Notes: generated by a model not told the origin, from the letters alone. DNA of 64,000 nt from Heloderma charlesbogerti (GCA_026122225.1 JANEZZ010002677.1:868001-932000), one strand, 5' to 3'; counted from the first letter of the stretch, positions 12,523-24,689 are shown. Numbers and translations are program-made.

Positions 12523-12625
12523 CTGCCCCCATTATGAGTCCTGGTGCTGTATCCTTGGTATGAACCATTCCTGACACATATGGATTGTCTGGCCAGCGGA
12601 GATGGAGGTGAAGGTGGCATTCGGG
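12523..12625 (-). CDS. SORCS2: SORCS2 internal exon E8 (VPS10 domain)
   Basis: This 103-nt exon follows a ctttatag acceptor and ends GGGGCAG|gtaaaa, leaving one base of a Gly codon. The 34 complete codons begin PECHLHLHLRW and end DTAPGLIMGA. The CHLHLHLRW and KDTAPGLIMGAG blocks are nearly identical to mammalian SORCS2 from memory. The intron from E7 is 9.2 kb and carries two hAT elements, a solo-LTR-like unit and a small foldback. The donor is followed at once by a long A-run (T-run on the plus strand at about 12507-12520). Confidence 0.93.
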
Positions 12626-13555
12626 CTATAAAGATAACAAAGAAAGGTCTTTGTTTTTAGCAGAATGGCAGAACTGCCTCTAATATTCGAAACAGCCACA
12701 CTATTGGTAAATGGTATGTAATGACAGCTCTGTGCAGAGACGAGGGTAACTACTTCATGAAGACAGACTGCTGCTGCTAAAATGTTATGTCTGTTAATGC
12801 CAGCCACAGTAGATACTGTACTGGAATGTTTCACGATGGCCTCTTGAAGAGCATTAGCACTGTTATGTTTTAGTGGTCTTCAAAAAAGTCACCCTGCTTT
12901 GTCACCGTGAAACTGTACCAGCCAAAACTGCCACACACTGTTATAACCATTGTGGCAAAAACAGCAGCCACAAACTAACCAGCAAAAATGTGCTATTACC
13001 ATGGGAAAGATATTGCAAGAATTTAGAGAACTTTCCAGAGTAATTCAGTTTATACTATTTTTTCTGCATCTAGAACTCATATATAGGATAGCCATTCCAG
13101 TCTACCTAATTTCCTCTTCCAGCCTTAGACGTGATAGCCTTTAATTCCACTGGGGATGATTAGAGGATCTGACTAAAAAAATACTTTTGCTAATTTGCAA
13201 CATCAGCTCTCAAATGCCAAAAGAATCATCATCCCAGCGACTTACATTCACTAGATGGCACTTTTGAGCTTAGTACTCGGACTTCATGAATGTATTTATT
13301 AACATATTCTAACAGCACCCAATCAGGGCCATAGCCTCTGTTCAAATTGCTCCCTCAAAACAGGTGTTGGGTTCGATTTTATTTTTCCTCAAAGAAATGT
13401 ATAAAACTGACAAAAAAACTGGAATTTTTGAGAGTAGAAATGAGCTTGTTGGAGCTGGTAACTCCTTGTCCTATTGCGCTTGGAAGCAGCACATACATTC
13501 ATTCTCGAAACACAGAGCTACATGTGATGCAAGAGGTCTATCACATCTCCTGCAA
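12626..13555. other. Intron E7-E8, part 1
   Basis: I see no gene and no repeat I can name in this stretch. Confidence 0.5.
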
Positions 13556-13557
13556 TC

Positions 13558-13832
13558 TTTTTTAAAAGCTGTAGTAGACCTGGAACTCTCTTGGGGCAGC
13601 AGTACTGAGGGAGAGGGTGCTCAAACTTCCCCTCCCCCAATGTTTTCTTGATCAAAATCCACACTTCAAAGCTGTTCTTAGCTTTGCTGTGGGGAAAAAA
13701 AGGTACCTGTTTTGTAACTCCCCCCCCCCCCATGGGGCTAATAATAGCTTTGGGAGAGGGTAGATTTTGATCAGAAAAATGGTTCAGGGGAAAATGGTTA
13801 ATCACCCCTCACCTACAGCTGCTTTTAAGGTT
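13558..13832. repeat. Small foldback repeat
   Basis: The block has similar inverted ends (ttaaaagctgtag against the complement of ctacagctgcttttaa). An inner inverted pair lies around cttgatcaaaatc (about 13648) and gattttgatcag (about 13765). A C-run lies in the loop. It is probably a non-autonomous DNA element; target duplications are not clear. Confidence 0.5.
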
Positions 13833-14920
13833 AAAAAAATCCCAGGGGATATAATCATGGATCTCCCAGGTCATGTGTAGTTTGACCTCGACTGAGACAC
13901 AATGGAGTCTGAAAGGGGTTTCCTACATGTAGAAGCAAGATGTTGAACAGGGTGGATTTTAACCCAAATTAAAACGTTCTTCACAGATTTGCTGGAGTCA
14001 GTTCTTCTATACTCAGGGACCAAGTAATCAACATGTTTCCACAGGTAAGACTGAGTGGCAACCTTACTCTCTGTTTTATTTTTTGCTTGCTTGAGTTATC
14101 TGGCTCTGCATACACTTTAAAGCACAAAGTATTTGTTCATGCACCTAAGCTCTGCTTGTGGCTGAACTATTGAATGCAGAAGTGTAGGAGACAGGAATGT
14201 TAAGGCACCTCCACCATAAACAGCATTCTCAGCACTGGGAATTGACATGGGGTGATGATCTTACCATGTGAATTTTGAAATGTCAAGAGCCATTCACAAA
14301 TAAAATATTGGACAGGATTCTCTTTAATTGCTACTCACATGATATGGAACATGCAGCATAAGCACTTATGGGACATGGAATATATTGCGCTTGGGCAACT
14401 GCCGTCTTCCATACCTTGCAGGAATAGCATGGTCACCACTGCTCTATGGGTTGAGCCTAAACCACTCTAGTATTGTTCAAAAGTTAGAATTATGCGAAGC
14501 AGGATTAGCACATGGGTCCTCCTCACAGCAATGAGGCCCAGAGCAAGCTGTGGGGGCCACTCTGGTAGCATTTGAATCGGGAAAGTAAAAAGAACAACTG
14601 GTGGACTAAAGTGATACATACTGACAAAACTAGAAGCCTACGCACATAATTAGAAGCCTAAGCACAAAGCCCGCCTGTGGGCTATATCCCTGAAGAAAGG
14701 AGTTGTGGCCTGAGCCAGACATGGGCAGCTCTTTGACTCACCTTCAGCTGTAATAAGAGCTGTGCTTCTCCATAGGCAAAGCTGCCTTGCCACTGTCACA
14801 GCAGCAGGAAGGGAGGGAGGGAGGGAAACGAAGTCCAGCACCACTACTGCTGCCTACCATTCCATTTTCTCAGTCATCACTGAAACAGTCAGTAGAAAGG
14901 CCTCTTGGGACCAGCTGCCC
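13833..14920. other. Intron E7-E8, part 2
   Basis: No conserved exon and no repeat that I recognise. Confidence 0.5.
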
Positions 14921-14928
14921 CGTTAGGG

Positions 14929-15065
14929 CAGGGACAGGGAACCTGTGGCCCTCCATATGTTGTGAGACTGCAATTCACATCACCCATGACACTGGCCATA
15001 TTGGCTGGGGTCAATGGGAGTTGGAGTCCAAAAACATCTGGGGGGCTGGATGTTCCCCATCTCTG
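14929..15065. mobile_element. hAT-type MITE, 137 bp
   Basis: The ends are CAGGGACAGGGAACC and GTTCCCCATCTCTG. They are inverted to each other, and the inner arms pair too (gtggccctccatatgtt against a complement of aacatctggggggc). Flanks cgttaggg and ccttaggt agree at 6 of 8 bases, as expected for an old hAT insertion. Diverged relatives lie at about 20640-20822 and 27745-27815. Confidence 0.75.
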
Positions 15066-15073
15066 CCTTAGGT

Positions 15074-16775
15074 TTCTAGGCCCCAAGAGGATCTATGTGC
15101 CTGTAATAGCTGCAGTAAAGGGAAAAGTTTCCACTGATGTAGTCTCTCATCACAGTATCGCAATGATGGGCAAAGTAACACTCAGGAGAACATTCCTTTC
15201 TATGCAGCACCTAAAAGAACGTCTGAGAATGTTGACTTGGCCAACCCATCTCCTTCTGGCTCCCTAGCCCGCAGAACAGCTTCCTTTGCCTATCCACTTC
15301 CCCCCATGAGATCACAGCCTCTCCTGTACCTGGGTCCTCTGAGAACGTGTCTAGAACCTCTTCCTTCTTTGTCACACTCCTTTCTTCAGCTCTGTGCCAC
15401 CACCATCCACTGTTTTTTCAAGTCTCTGCTGTTCAGTATGCATTTTCTGTGCCTATTCTGTCTCACTTCCTTTGGCGATTTACTAATGCATTTTCACATG
15501 ACTCAAGCCAGCCTCTCTGCTGGTTCAACATTCCTGGCCTCCTCACATTTGTCAATAGCATGTGTAGCTTCTACTAGTCTGAGGTGATTGCCACAGTTTC
15601 TGCCCTTTTGTTTGGTTTCTCCTTGTCTCTTCTGCCCTTCTTTCGCCCAGGCTTCTGTCTCCTTGTCCTACTCTTCCTTCAGATTCTTATTTTTAATCCA
15701 CTGCCTCCTCTTCCTTCAGCCATCCAGCACCCTTGTTCCCTGCCTCTTAGGCTCTCTTCACACTTGATTTTTTTAGCAGGATCATTTGTCTTTAATCACT
15801 AGTTTTCACGGGAGCAACGACGCTGCTCTCCTGCTGCTATCTCACAACTTTCCTTCCCTCTTCCTGAGTTATCTCAGAATGGGAAAAACCAGGCATTTTC
15901 TGTGCTTGCAACTGAAATCGTCATTTCCCCCCTGTGCATTTCTCCTTTAGCATTTTGTCCCGCTTTGTGTGGGTGTGTGCTAAGGGGTGTTGCTGGACGG
16001 TGTTGAAAAAAATTGACATGACAACAGATTGGTGGGAAGGGGGGGCAGGTCACCCTGCCACGCTTCCAGTGACCGTTTTAGCCTCTCTCCCATTCCACTA
16101 GAGGCTCCGAGATCCCCCTGAACACAGCAATGCTTACTTCCAAGTAAGCTCATTGGCTGCAAGGCTTTCCTTTCCTGGGAGTAAGTGCCACTGAAATCTG
16201 TGTGGCTTGCTTCTGAGTAGGCGCGCATAGGAGTGCACTGTAAGTCTACTTAGAGTAGCAGTCTTAAGGTCTCCCATCCCCTTCAATGCATGTACTTGGA
16301 ACCTCCCCCTCCCCTTGACTTCACTACGGCTTCTTCTCCCTTTTGCTCACCAGAGTGATGGGCTTTTTTCCTCCCAAGGTGGATGGGGGAGTCTCCCTTC
16401 TCAGCCACGCAGGAGAACAGCTTGACAGTTAGGATTTCAATGGGTATTAAAAGTGCCTTTTCTCCTCCCCTGAATAAATTCATCATGCAGAGCTTGGAAT
16501 GGACTTTTTAATAGTTTCCTTTTGGGGTGTGGAGTTGTTTTAGATAAGGCAGAAATGCTGAAGTGGTTTTCCATTGTACTCCCTCCCACCTAGCCAGCCA
16601 CTATCTCTTCTCTTAGCCCACCTTGCAGGGTCGTTGGGAAGCCAGAATAAGGGGGAAGAGCAACAACAGCATGGAGGGGGGACAAGCTGGGTCTAATGAA
16701 GAAGGTGTCCCCATGAAGCGGTCACCTGGGGCTGGGGCTGCTAGGGCTAGCTTGGTGCATTGACTGTATACAAGT
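15074..16775. other. Intron E7-E8, part 3
   Basis: Pyrimidine-rich without a recognisable gene. About 16125-16225 has two diverged blocks of the common acttacttccaagtaa / cttctgagtagg type, also seen at 28797-28860 and 43520-43570. Confidence 0.45.
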
Positions 16776-16783
16776 CTGTTTGT

Positions 16784-17327
16784 TAGGGATGGGAGAGAAA
16801 TCCTCCATGGACCCCAGTGAGGCCGGATTCAAAAGAATCCGGCCCTCCGGAGTCTGTGGAGGATCGGAAGACTTACCTCCACCTCCAGGAGGAATCCTCA
16901 CTGGCCAGATTCCCCCCGCCGGCTGGCTCTGGAGCACCAGCGATACAGCCACCATTGCTGTATCGCTGGCTGGGCGGATTGACTGTGGATGCAAATGGCA
17001 TCCACTACACCATTTGCGGCCGTAAACATCTTAGTTTAAGGTAAATGCAGCCGTAAATGGCTGCATTTAGCTTAAACTAAGACCTTTACAGCTGCAAATG
17101 GCATGGACGCCATTTGCGTCTGCAGTCAATCCACCCAGCAAAGCTGAGCCAGCGATATGGCAATCAATGGCAGCCATATCACTGGCACCCCGGAGCCAGC
17201 CGGCAGCTCCATGGAATTGCTGCGGAGCAGAGCCGGCCAGTTAGGATTCCAGGGGGGAGGGACGGATCGCCCCCCCCAGACACCCCACCCGCCCTGGACT
17301 TGGAGGTAAGCCTTCCGCCCATCCCTA
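16784..17327. mobile_element. hAT-type foldback element C, non-autonomous, 544 bp
   Basis: It runs from TAGGGATGGG to CCCATCCCTA, flanked by ctgtttgt (16776-16783) and ccgtttgt (17328-17335), a 7/8 match. It aligns along its length with the reverse complement of element B, including the central taaatgcagcc palindrome. The left arm, read on the minus strand, has ATG at 16955, 26 open codons plus one base, and a GGAG|GTAAGT donor at 16876-16875. The right arm has an ATG, a TAG at codon 26 as in B, and GAG|GTAAGC. The intact module is in the sense direction of SORCS2. Confidence 0.9.
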
Positions 17328-17335
17328 CCGTTTGT

Positions 17336-18825
17336 AGATTTCTTACTTCTGTAGTTGGGAACCTGGAAATCGGTGTACCCTTCAAACTCAGTACTGCAAG
17401 CAATGTACTGCATTTAATTCCATCACACACCAACATATTCAGCAGAGAAGGGCTAGCAGCACCAGCAACCTCAGGGTAAGCCACCGAGAAGAATCTCTCT
17501 CCCTCTGAGGAAGGAGGGGACCAGCTCCCACGGCCCCCTATCCAGGCCACTAGAAGGGCTTCCGACTTCCCTCCTGCTGTGGAGGAGTGGAGGGACGGGT
17601 GGAGCCATCAATCATGCTACAGGAAGTAATGACGAGAGGAGGGGAGGGGGCATGGGGCCAGCAGCCTCCTTCTGTCCTGATTGTTCCATGCAGTTCCGCC
17701 CAGCCATGAAAAGGTACAGAGTGGAGGGACACACTATGAGAGACGCCTGTATACAGGGCCAGTGTAAATCCCAGAAAGGATGAGAAATCAAAAGGACCAG
17801 TTTGTAGTGGGATAAAATGCCAGGTGTGAAGAGAACCTTCATTTCCCTTTCTCCTGGGCTGCCATCTCAACAGGCTTTCCTGATCTTTGTCTTCCTGTTT
17901 TTCCCACAGAGCTCCTTCTCTCCCTAAGGTTTGTGTGAGTCTTTTTTCCAACCAAACTGGCTGTTCACATCAACTCACAAAGCTAGTCTGATGCGGATAC
18001 TCCACTGTTGACTCAGCAGATAAAATGCAATTGTGTCCCATGATATTTCATCAGTTCAGCCAATGGGTACCAGAAGCTGCTGTATTACGACCACCACCAC
18101 CACCACCACCACAGTAAAAATTGAAATCCTTACTGCATTACAATATTAATAAACAGAGTAACCCTGATCCAGGAAAAAAGAAGTGTGGGTAACACAGAGA
18201 TACAGAAAGACATAAGGAAACTACAGAACCTCGCAAAAAGGCCCCATTAGGTATCTTCCATAATGTAATGCAAGAGAACAAAAAGGGGTAAGCATAATGG
18301 AAGAAATAATGAGGAGGATACACAGACATGAAGAGACCACACATCTTTATAGTACAAAGGATAAAGCAAAAAACTGGAAAGAAAAATGAATGATCCTTAG
18401 TAGTTTCGTATTGCAACTTCAAGTGTTCAAAGCACTTGACACAGTGTGATTTTATTTTTCCTATTTTTTCATGTTGTCTTCCCTATATCTCCTTACATCC
18501 ACATATACTTCCCTTAAATATTTAAGTTTATATCTTACTTTTAGTATCTTATCACTTTTATTAATTTGCCTCATTTCTTAAATCTACCTTTACTTGATTT
18601 TTGTTAATAAAGATTGCTACTTTCTATATCTTCTCTTTCTGCTCCTCATAGATAATCTTGTAGGCTTCAGATGCCACAATGTACTCTTGTTTTCTTTGCA
18701 ATGTAACAAATGTGGTGTGAAAAGAAACAGAATGCAAAGTCTGACCCTGAATACAAGCCTGAATTGTAAACATCCTGAAATGTATTTTGTAACCCAAAGC
18801 ATTTAAATGTTCATTGAGAACATCA
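17336..18825. other. Intron E7-E8, part 4, with (CAC)n
   Basis: A (CAC)n microsatellite lies at 18091-18113. The rest has no recognised gene or repeat. Confidence 0.5.
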
Positions 18826-18830
18826 TGAAA

Positions 18831-20026
18831 TGTGAAAAGGTTAACTTTTAACCATTCCATGTCATGTGCGTATGAAGTATTCCAGCCCAGGTCAGGAAGG
18901 GGAGGTGTGAATGGAGAATGAATAGCTTTATTGCAGGAAGGCCAAATGGGGATGCTCTGGTATGTGCTGAAGATTGCCAAAGTATCAGTTACAGAAGATG
19001 GAAATGGGCCAATAAAAGAGGAGGACAGCATGTTATGACCACAGAAGCAACCTTGAGAAATGCTGGGGAGTCAGAAGGAGATGTCAGTCTGTCTTCAACA
19101 AACATCAATCCTGGAAGTGGGGAACATGATGTATTATCAGCAAAGAACACAATGAACCCCTCTTTGATCTCATGAGCCCCAGTGAGGGAAAAGGGGTATA
19201 AAACCCCTGAATCTGCCATTGTTCAGGAGGGGCATGGACAGTTGCATTTGGATCGTTTGTATGTGCACATACCAACAGTACCCTCGAGCCACAGGACACA
19301 TATTAAATGCTCTGGCCAAGTACTTGATAGTGTGTGGTGAGTATGTGTTGGGTAAAATTCAGGGAAAGGATTTTACTGTCCAGAGCTTAGATAAGGTGCA
19401 GTTATCTTTGTTCTGACATACTTAACTGTTTGGGTTTGGGATATAAGACAGCAGGCTTAGGCTTGGGCCTAGCTGACACTGTATCACTGTTGCCTCAGTC
19501 AGTAGGCCATTTGCGGTGTGGACTTATCTGGAGCTGGGCAACAAACAGGGACTAACTGTATATTTAGTCATTTAATGCACCACATTTGGGTAACTAAGCT
19601 CTTACCTAGGAGGCGTGCAACCTCTTAAGCCTCGGAGAAGGGCGCAACTTCTTGAGGATTGTTTATGTTAAGCTTTTACCTAAGAGGCACACAGCCTCTT
19701 AAGCCTCAAAGAAGGGCACAACTTCTTGAGGATTGTTTATGTTAAGCTCTTGCCTAGGAAGTGTGCAACCTCTTAAGATTCAGAGAGCCTGAAACTCTTT
19801 GAGATTTCTTTGTAATTTAAATTTGTACCTGAGAGGCGTGTAACCTCTTCAGCCTCAGAGAGCGTGCAACTCTCTGGGGAGGTTCTACTTTTGCTTCTTT
19901 CTTTTATTTCAATACATCTCCTTTTCTTTCATCTACATTGCGTGTTCTTCTCCACCTCATAAGATCCCAAATCTCTCAGCCTGATCAACTGAGTGGTCCT
20001 CGGTAAACTGAAATCAATATTTCACA
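18831..20026 (+). mobile_element. Candidate solo LTR, about 1.2 kb
   Basis: The unit begins TGTGAAA and ends TTTCACA, a 7-bp inverted pair with the TG...CA ends typical of LTRs. A TATA box (ggggtataaaacccc) sits near 19194, and a T-rich part with a possible variant poly(A) signal follows near 19905. A primer-binding site and internal genes are absent and no clear target duplication was found, so this remains a candidate. Four 74-bp tandem repeats lie inside it. Confidence 0.4.
19596..19890 (+). repeat. Four tandem repeats of 74 bp
   Basis: Units start near 19596, 19670, 19744 and 19818. Each has aagctcttacctaggaggcg, then gtgcaacctcttaagcctc, then an agaagggcgcaacttcttga block, with increasing divergence in the last two. 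Each unit also contains a short inverted pair of aagaagttg/caacttctt type, so hairpins are possible. There are no spacers, so it is not a CRISPR-like array. Confidence 0.85.
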
Positions 20027-20049
20027 CACTTCCCGTACGTTTTCTTGGT

Positions 20050-20125
20050 ATCCTCACAAAAACAAACCTGCAGGGTAAGTATTATTATTCCCATATTGCA
20101 GCTGGCAGCGGAGGAGGGAAGCAGG
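20050..20125 (-). mobile_element. MIR-type SINE fragment
   Basis: The order tcctcacaaaaacaaacctg, ggtaagtattattattcccat, attgcagctg matches the reverse complement of the MIR 3' half as I know it. It is an ancient amniote-wide SINE, so heavy divergence is expected. Confidence 0.55.
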
Positions 20126-20129
20126 TTGA

Positions 20130-21809
20130 GAAAGAATTACTGTAAGATAAAGAAATCAATGATACCTGCATGCACTATTTAAGGGGAAAATGTTCCATAT
20201 GAAGCCTTTATGTGCATATGTAACTAACCGTGTATTGTAAGGGAGATGAAAGCAAAATTATTACAGTGACTCCAATAACTCTTTTGCATAGATATACCAA
20301 CAGCGTTTCTTAAAAAAAAGTTACTGGTGTTGAAGCCCACTTCACTACAGTACCTCACCCCCACTTCTTCCTGTTTAATGATCAAATTCTGCCTTCTTCC
20401 CCAAATGCCTTTATCCTGCTGCTTGGAGTTTTGTAAAAAACAAAATTAGTGATTATCCTGAAAAAAGAGAGAAGAATTCATGGGATATAAGAACAACTTA
20501 ATCGCACATGACCCAACTGTAAGCACAGAATGAGTTTTACCAGCCAACGCCAATAATTAATTTGGTGCAAATGCTGATGCAGACAAACTTCTGTTACAAA
20601 AATCTTGATTATGTTTATCTGAAACTCCTACTTTTCAGAAATCTCCTGTTGGCCATGCTGGGATGGTGGGAATTGTAGTCCATTACATCCAAGGAGCAGC
20701 AGGTTGGAGAAATTTGGAACAGAGCAGGGGTGGGGAATAAGAGATCCTCCAGATGATATTGGAGGGACGAGGGGAGGTACAATTTAACAACAGCTGAAGG
20801 GCCACACATTCCCCATTCCTGGGACAGAGGAACCACTACAAGAGGAGAGCAGCTCTGCAGGGATTACCATATATGCGCACATCAGCTTCTATGGGTGAAA
20901 TAGAGTGTTTTTGTGGGCCATATGTTCTACTTTCTCTGTTACTGAAAGTTTCTGTTTACATGGAAGTCTTTACAGCTGCCCCTGAAAATGGATGTTTTTA
21001 CTACATGGAACAGTTTGGTCTGCAGCATTTCTTCCCCTCAGAACTTATCCTAACACCTGTTGACACCCCTCCTCTCTTGTTTCCTCAGTTTCTCCTATGG
21101 TAAATGTTAGGAAATTAAAACTCCCCCACCTCTCTTTGACTTTGTTCCTGAACACAGTTAGGCTCCCTAAGTTCCAGTGACCATTTGCAGCTTATAGTTG
21201 TGTTTGGTTACCTAAACCTGGAAACTGAGGACAACTGTACCTCACATGGGGAACCCTTTCTAGGGATGACACTAGCAGATCTTCCCACAATCTTTAATAC
21301 TGTTGGTCATGATGAGATCTTGACTGTGGTGCAGTTGTAACACAGGCTCTTGACAAACTAAGGTTTGCAAGTCAATGCAGGTTGGGAATCGAAAATTAAT
21401 CAATTCCAGTGCATGAGAGCCCTATCTGAATATACAGCAGAATCACATGGTACAGTTCTTGCTGGACTGTATCACTTCAGAATGCAGGGTTGAATGGTCT
21501 CCTAGGAAAAAGTCACTGTGCCTAAAAAACATGCATGTCCAGGAAAAAAGAGTTCAAGGCTGGTCTTTTCACTGATGGTTAGCTTTCTAGGCACAGGGAA
21601 TTGTTTCACAGGGGAGCATTAAAATATGATACCATTCACCTGGGAACTGAAATGTTACTAGGAAAACTGGGTTATGTGACTCTGCTGCATATTTAGATTG
21701 ACACTAATTCAGTAACATTTGAATAAATGCTTTATGGTGAAAATAAATCTAACCATTTAAGAGACCTTTTTGTTGTTGCTATTTTGAAGGAGAGGAAGGA
21801 AATGCTCAC
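20130..21809. other. Intron E7-E8, end nearest E7
   Basis: A diverged hAT MITE related to 14929-15065 spans about 20640-20822 (caggggtggggaata ... cacattccccattcctg). Nothing else is recognised. Confidence 0.5.
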
Positions 21810-21956
21810 CGGTTTGCAGTCGGTTGGTTTACCATTCATATCAGCAGTTGGAGGTGTAAGGTAGCCCCAGTTACGGCCTTTGTTGAATGTTATAAGAGTG
21901 GTAACTTTCCCATCTATTTTTTGATTGGCCAAAAACACTCCTTTGACACCCCTAAC
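21810..21956 (-). CDS. SORCS2: SORCS2 internal exon E7 (VPS10 domain)
   Basis: This exon is 49 codons (147 nt, phase 0-0), after a taacttag acceptor and before a CCG|gtgagc donor. The acceptor ttag|GTTAG is preferred over a second AG five bases later because GTT AGG restores the expected Val-Arg-Gly. The peptide starts VRGVKGVFLANQKIDGK, contains the propeller motif FNKGRNW (an Asp-box variant), and ends DMNGKPTDCKP. The cysteine near the end probably pairs with the one at the start of E8, as in the family. Confidence 0.94.
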
Positions 21957-23266
21957 CTAAGTTATAAATATAAAATGCAGGGAAGTTAATAAGCAGTGTT
22001 CACACACATATCCATCATTTATTTAGCTAAGACTCCTTTGCTACTAAGTAATGGAAAAGTCAGTATGTCAGTTGTTTATCAGCTGCAGTCTTGAAACCAT
22101 TTACTTTGATTTCACTGAAAGTTATCTAAATCAAACTATGTGAAATTCATGGCTACATGCTCTGATCCCAAGATCATGCTGACTATGCAGTAACAGCATT
22201 AAACATACATAATAGATATTTCGTGCCTGTAAACTTGAAAAGAATGCCACTAAACATGGGAACAGGGAATGGGTCTAGAGGTCTGCTTTCTGTGTATGCC
22301 TAAGCTACCTTCAGAATATCTCAGGCTACGTGTGCACTACATTTTAGATGTTTAAACCATTTTGGGGTATACGTCAGACACCTTATTTTGAGGGGCAGAA
22401 AATGAAATGCATTTTTTAGATTTTTATAGTAAACAAAGATCCAACGGAGCCACGGAGCAAGTGGCGCTTTCCACTGATACCACTGCACAAGTGGGACTCA
22501 TCGCCTGGGCCACAGAAATTTAACTCTTCCTATAGGAAGCCCTGAAACAAGTGGAAACACTAGTTTCTTGATTGGGACAGGTTGGCGGAGCGCCCTTATC
22601 TGGGCTTGGCTAATCTGCCCTGTTCCAGAAATGAGAGTTTCTGCTTGTTTCTAGTTGCTACTGGAAGTGCTAAATCTCAGTTGCACAAGTGGTGGGTCTC
22701 GCCTGCAGAACAGAACCGTCAGGGCGCAATGGAATTGGCGGGGGTGCAACACCCTATTGGATACTGCCCAGAGTGTCTTGGACTAGTTGTGTATCAAACT
22801 TGAGTCTCCTGAGTGTTCTGGAGACCCCGTAACTATTTGGGGGTATACTTCATGTACTCCATTTTGAGAGGGAGATGTACCAATGTCTTATTTTAGATTT
22901 TCTCATTAAGTAGGGCACTTTGGACCACAGGCATACCAGATTTCAGGTGTCCAGATCAAATGGAGGTACCTTAAGAAGTTTGAAACCTCATCAGTAAGTC
23001 ATGACTGAGGCCCAAGCACTATGGCATGATACAGAAAGGGAGTTCATGAACTCCCAAAAGTGCTCTTTCTCATTCACACATGCGCACACGCGCGCGCACG
23101 CACACACACCCCAAGTTCAACCAGGCCACAAAAAAAAAGGAAGGTAGGCGTATTTATAGCTACATGAATATTCCATTATAGCAAAAGATGCTTCCAATTC
23201 AAAACCTTTATAAAACCAGCCGAAGGAATAGTAAAGAGAAGAGTCAACAAAATTAGGGTCTAATAC
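21957..23266. other. Intron E6-E7 with direct repeats and a CA/CG run
   Basis: Two diverged direct copies of a block (ggggtatac ... cattttgag ... ttttagatttt) lie at about 22361-22430 and 22840-22915. Between them, cacaagtgg-type blocks occur at about 22486 and 22683. A purine-pyrimidine run of CA and CG dinucleotides lies at 23073-23111. There is no gene. Confidence 0.5.
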
Positions 23267-23446
23267 CTCCAGAATATCTATTAGCACATTCTCCTCAGGT
23301 TGCTTGGTGCTCCTGACGTTCTCTAACACGATGGAGTAGGAGATGCCCTGTGGGTCAGATTGGTAGAGGTTGTACGTGTCAGCCTGATACCATTCCTGGA
23401 TCGCAACAAACACTTGGCTCTCATCAGTGCTGATAATTTGTAGATC
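23267..23446 (-). CDS. SORCS2: SORCS2 internal exon E6 (VPS10 domain)
   Basis: This is the largest exon in the window: 60 codons (180 nt, phase 0-0), from a cacttcag acceptor to a GAG|gtatta donor. It begins DLQIISTDESQVFVAIQEWY and ends ENVLIDILE. The ISTDESQVFVA and DTYNLYQSDP blocks are diagnostic of the SORCS branch, and the EWYQ variant points to SORCS2 rather than SORCS1/3 (EWNQ in those, from memory). The intron to E5 is 3.8 kb and holds a large foldback element. Confidence 0.94.
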
Positions 23447-24685
23447 CTGAAGTGAAAAAGATTGATACAAAATACAACATGTAACTGACAGCACAAAATT
23501 GACAATCCACCCATATTTGACAGATGCCTGAGAAAACATACTACAATCTCAGTGGTATTACCTAGAGCGGAAAAGCAACATAGTATTACTCGCTAATATA
23601 AGTTAGACAAGAGTCAATGGCTTTCATATGACTGAAACAAAAGAAGGCAATTCTGAAGAATATAAATTGCTTAAGGGGCAACAGAAGCAATAGCCCCTGC
23701 AGAGGAGATCTGGGTTTGCTTCTGTAATTACTCAGCAAGAGACCAATAGTATATGAATGGGATGGCCCTGGCTTGTATGGCTCCTCTCCAGAGGGTATCA
23801 CTCAATAATGCAAAAGTAATTGCTTGGACCCTTGGCAATCCAAGTTGGTAAAGCCTAGGCAGGAGAAGCTGGAACCCTTACTAGCTGAAGTTGGCAGTGC
23901 CTGCTCTAAGAAGTTGGATCCTCAAGTCTCTTCAATGTGTAGCAATCCAGCATCTCTCACAGAGCTTATGCTCTAGCTAACTACTGCCTGGCCACTAACT
24001 TCTTCTTTTGGGTTGAAGCGGTGGTTGCCATGCACCTTCAGATACTATCAGATTACTGGTTCCTGGTTTTCAATTTGGGTATGGTACTAAGACTTAACTT
24101 GTAGCCATGGTTGGTGATCTAACCCTGGGGACTGAGAAAGGCAACTGCATCTTGTGGATTCTAGTAGAACTTGTTACAGCCACTCACCACTTATCATAAT
24201 GGGGTCTTCAGTCCAGTAGAAATGTAACATGGCCTCTCTGCAAACCATGGTTTTAAAATCAGACACCTGCCTCAGGAACACACTCTCCTCTTGTCAGCTT
24301 TAACTCTGCTGTACTGATGCCTAACCATGGTTAATGCTCACCAGGTTTCTATCCTTACTAGGGCTTTCATGTGGGTTAACAAACTCTTCACGGCTGGTGC
24401 ATCACACAAATTGCAAATTTTTCACATATATAGCCTACCATGTGGAAAAGCAAATTTTCAGAAACTGTGCTTGCACATGAATGCTAGCTCAGTATGCGAC
24501 TGACAGCACTCATAGCCACTTCTGAGGCATTCACTGAGGCTTTTCTGTCTTAAATATGAACTACAATTGTCTCAAACAGGAAAGACACGTGTTTTGTGAT
24601 ATAAATGGGAGGGGCCTGGGTTTGTGTGGATGGATGGAGCATCACCACTTTGGGGAGACACTAAATATAAATGATTACCCCTGTA
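23447..24685. other. Intron E5-E6, part 1
   Basis: No exon and no repeat that I can name. Several cATGGTT-rich patches near 24050-24350 may be old hAT-like debris. Confidence 0.45.
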
Positions 24686-24689
24686 GAAT

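Noticed and set aside
19596..19890. Tandem repeats as a CRISPR-like array
   Set aside because: The units are contiguous without spacers and the context is vertebrate LTR-like DNA.
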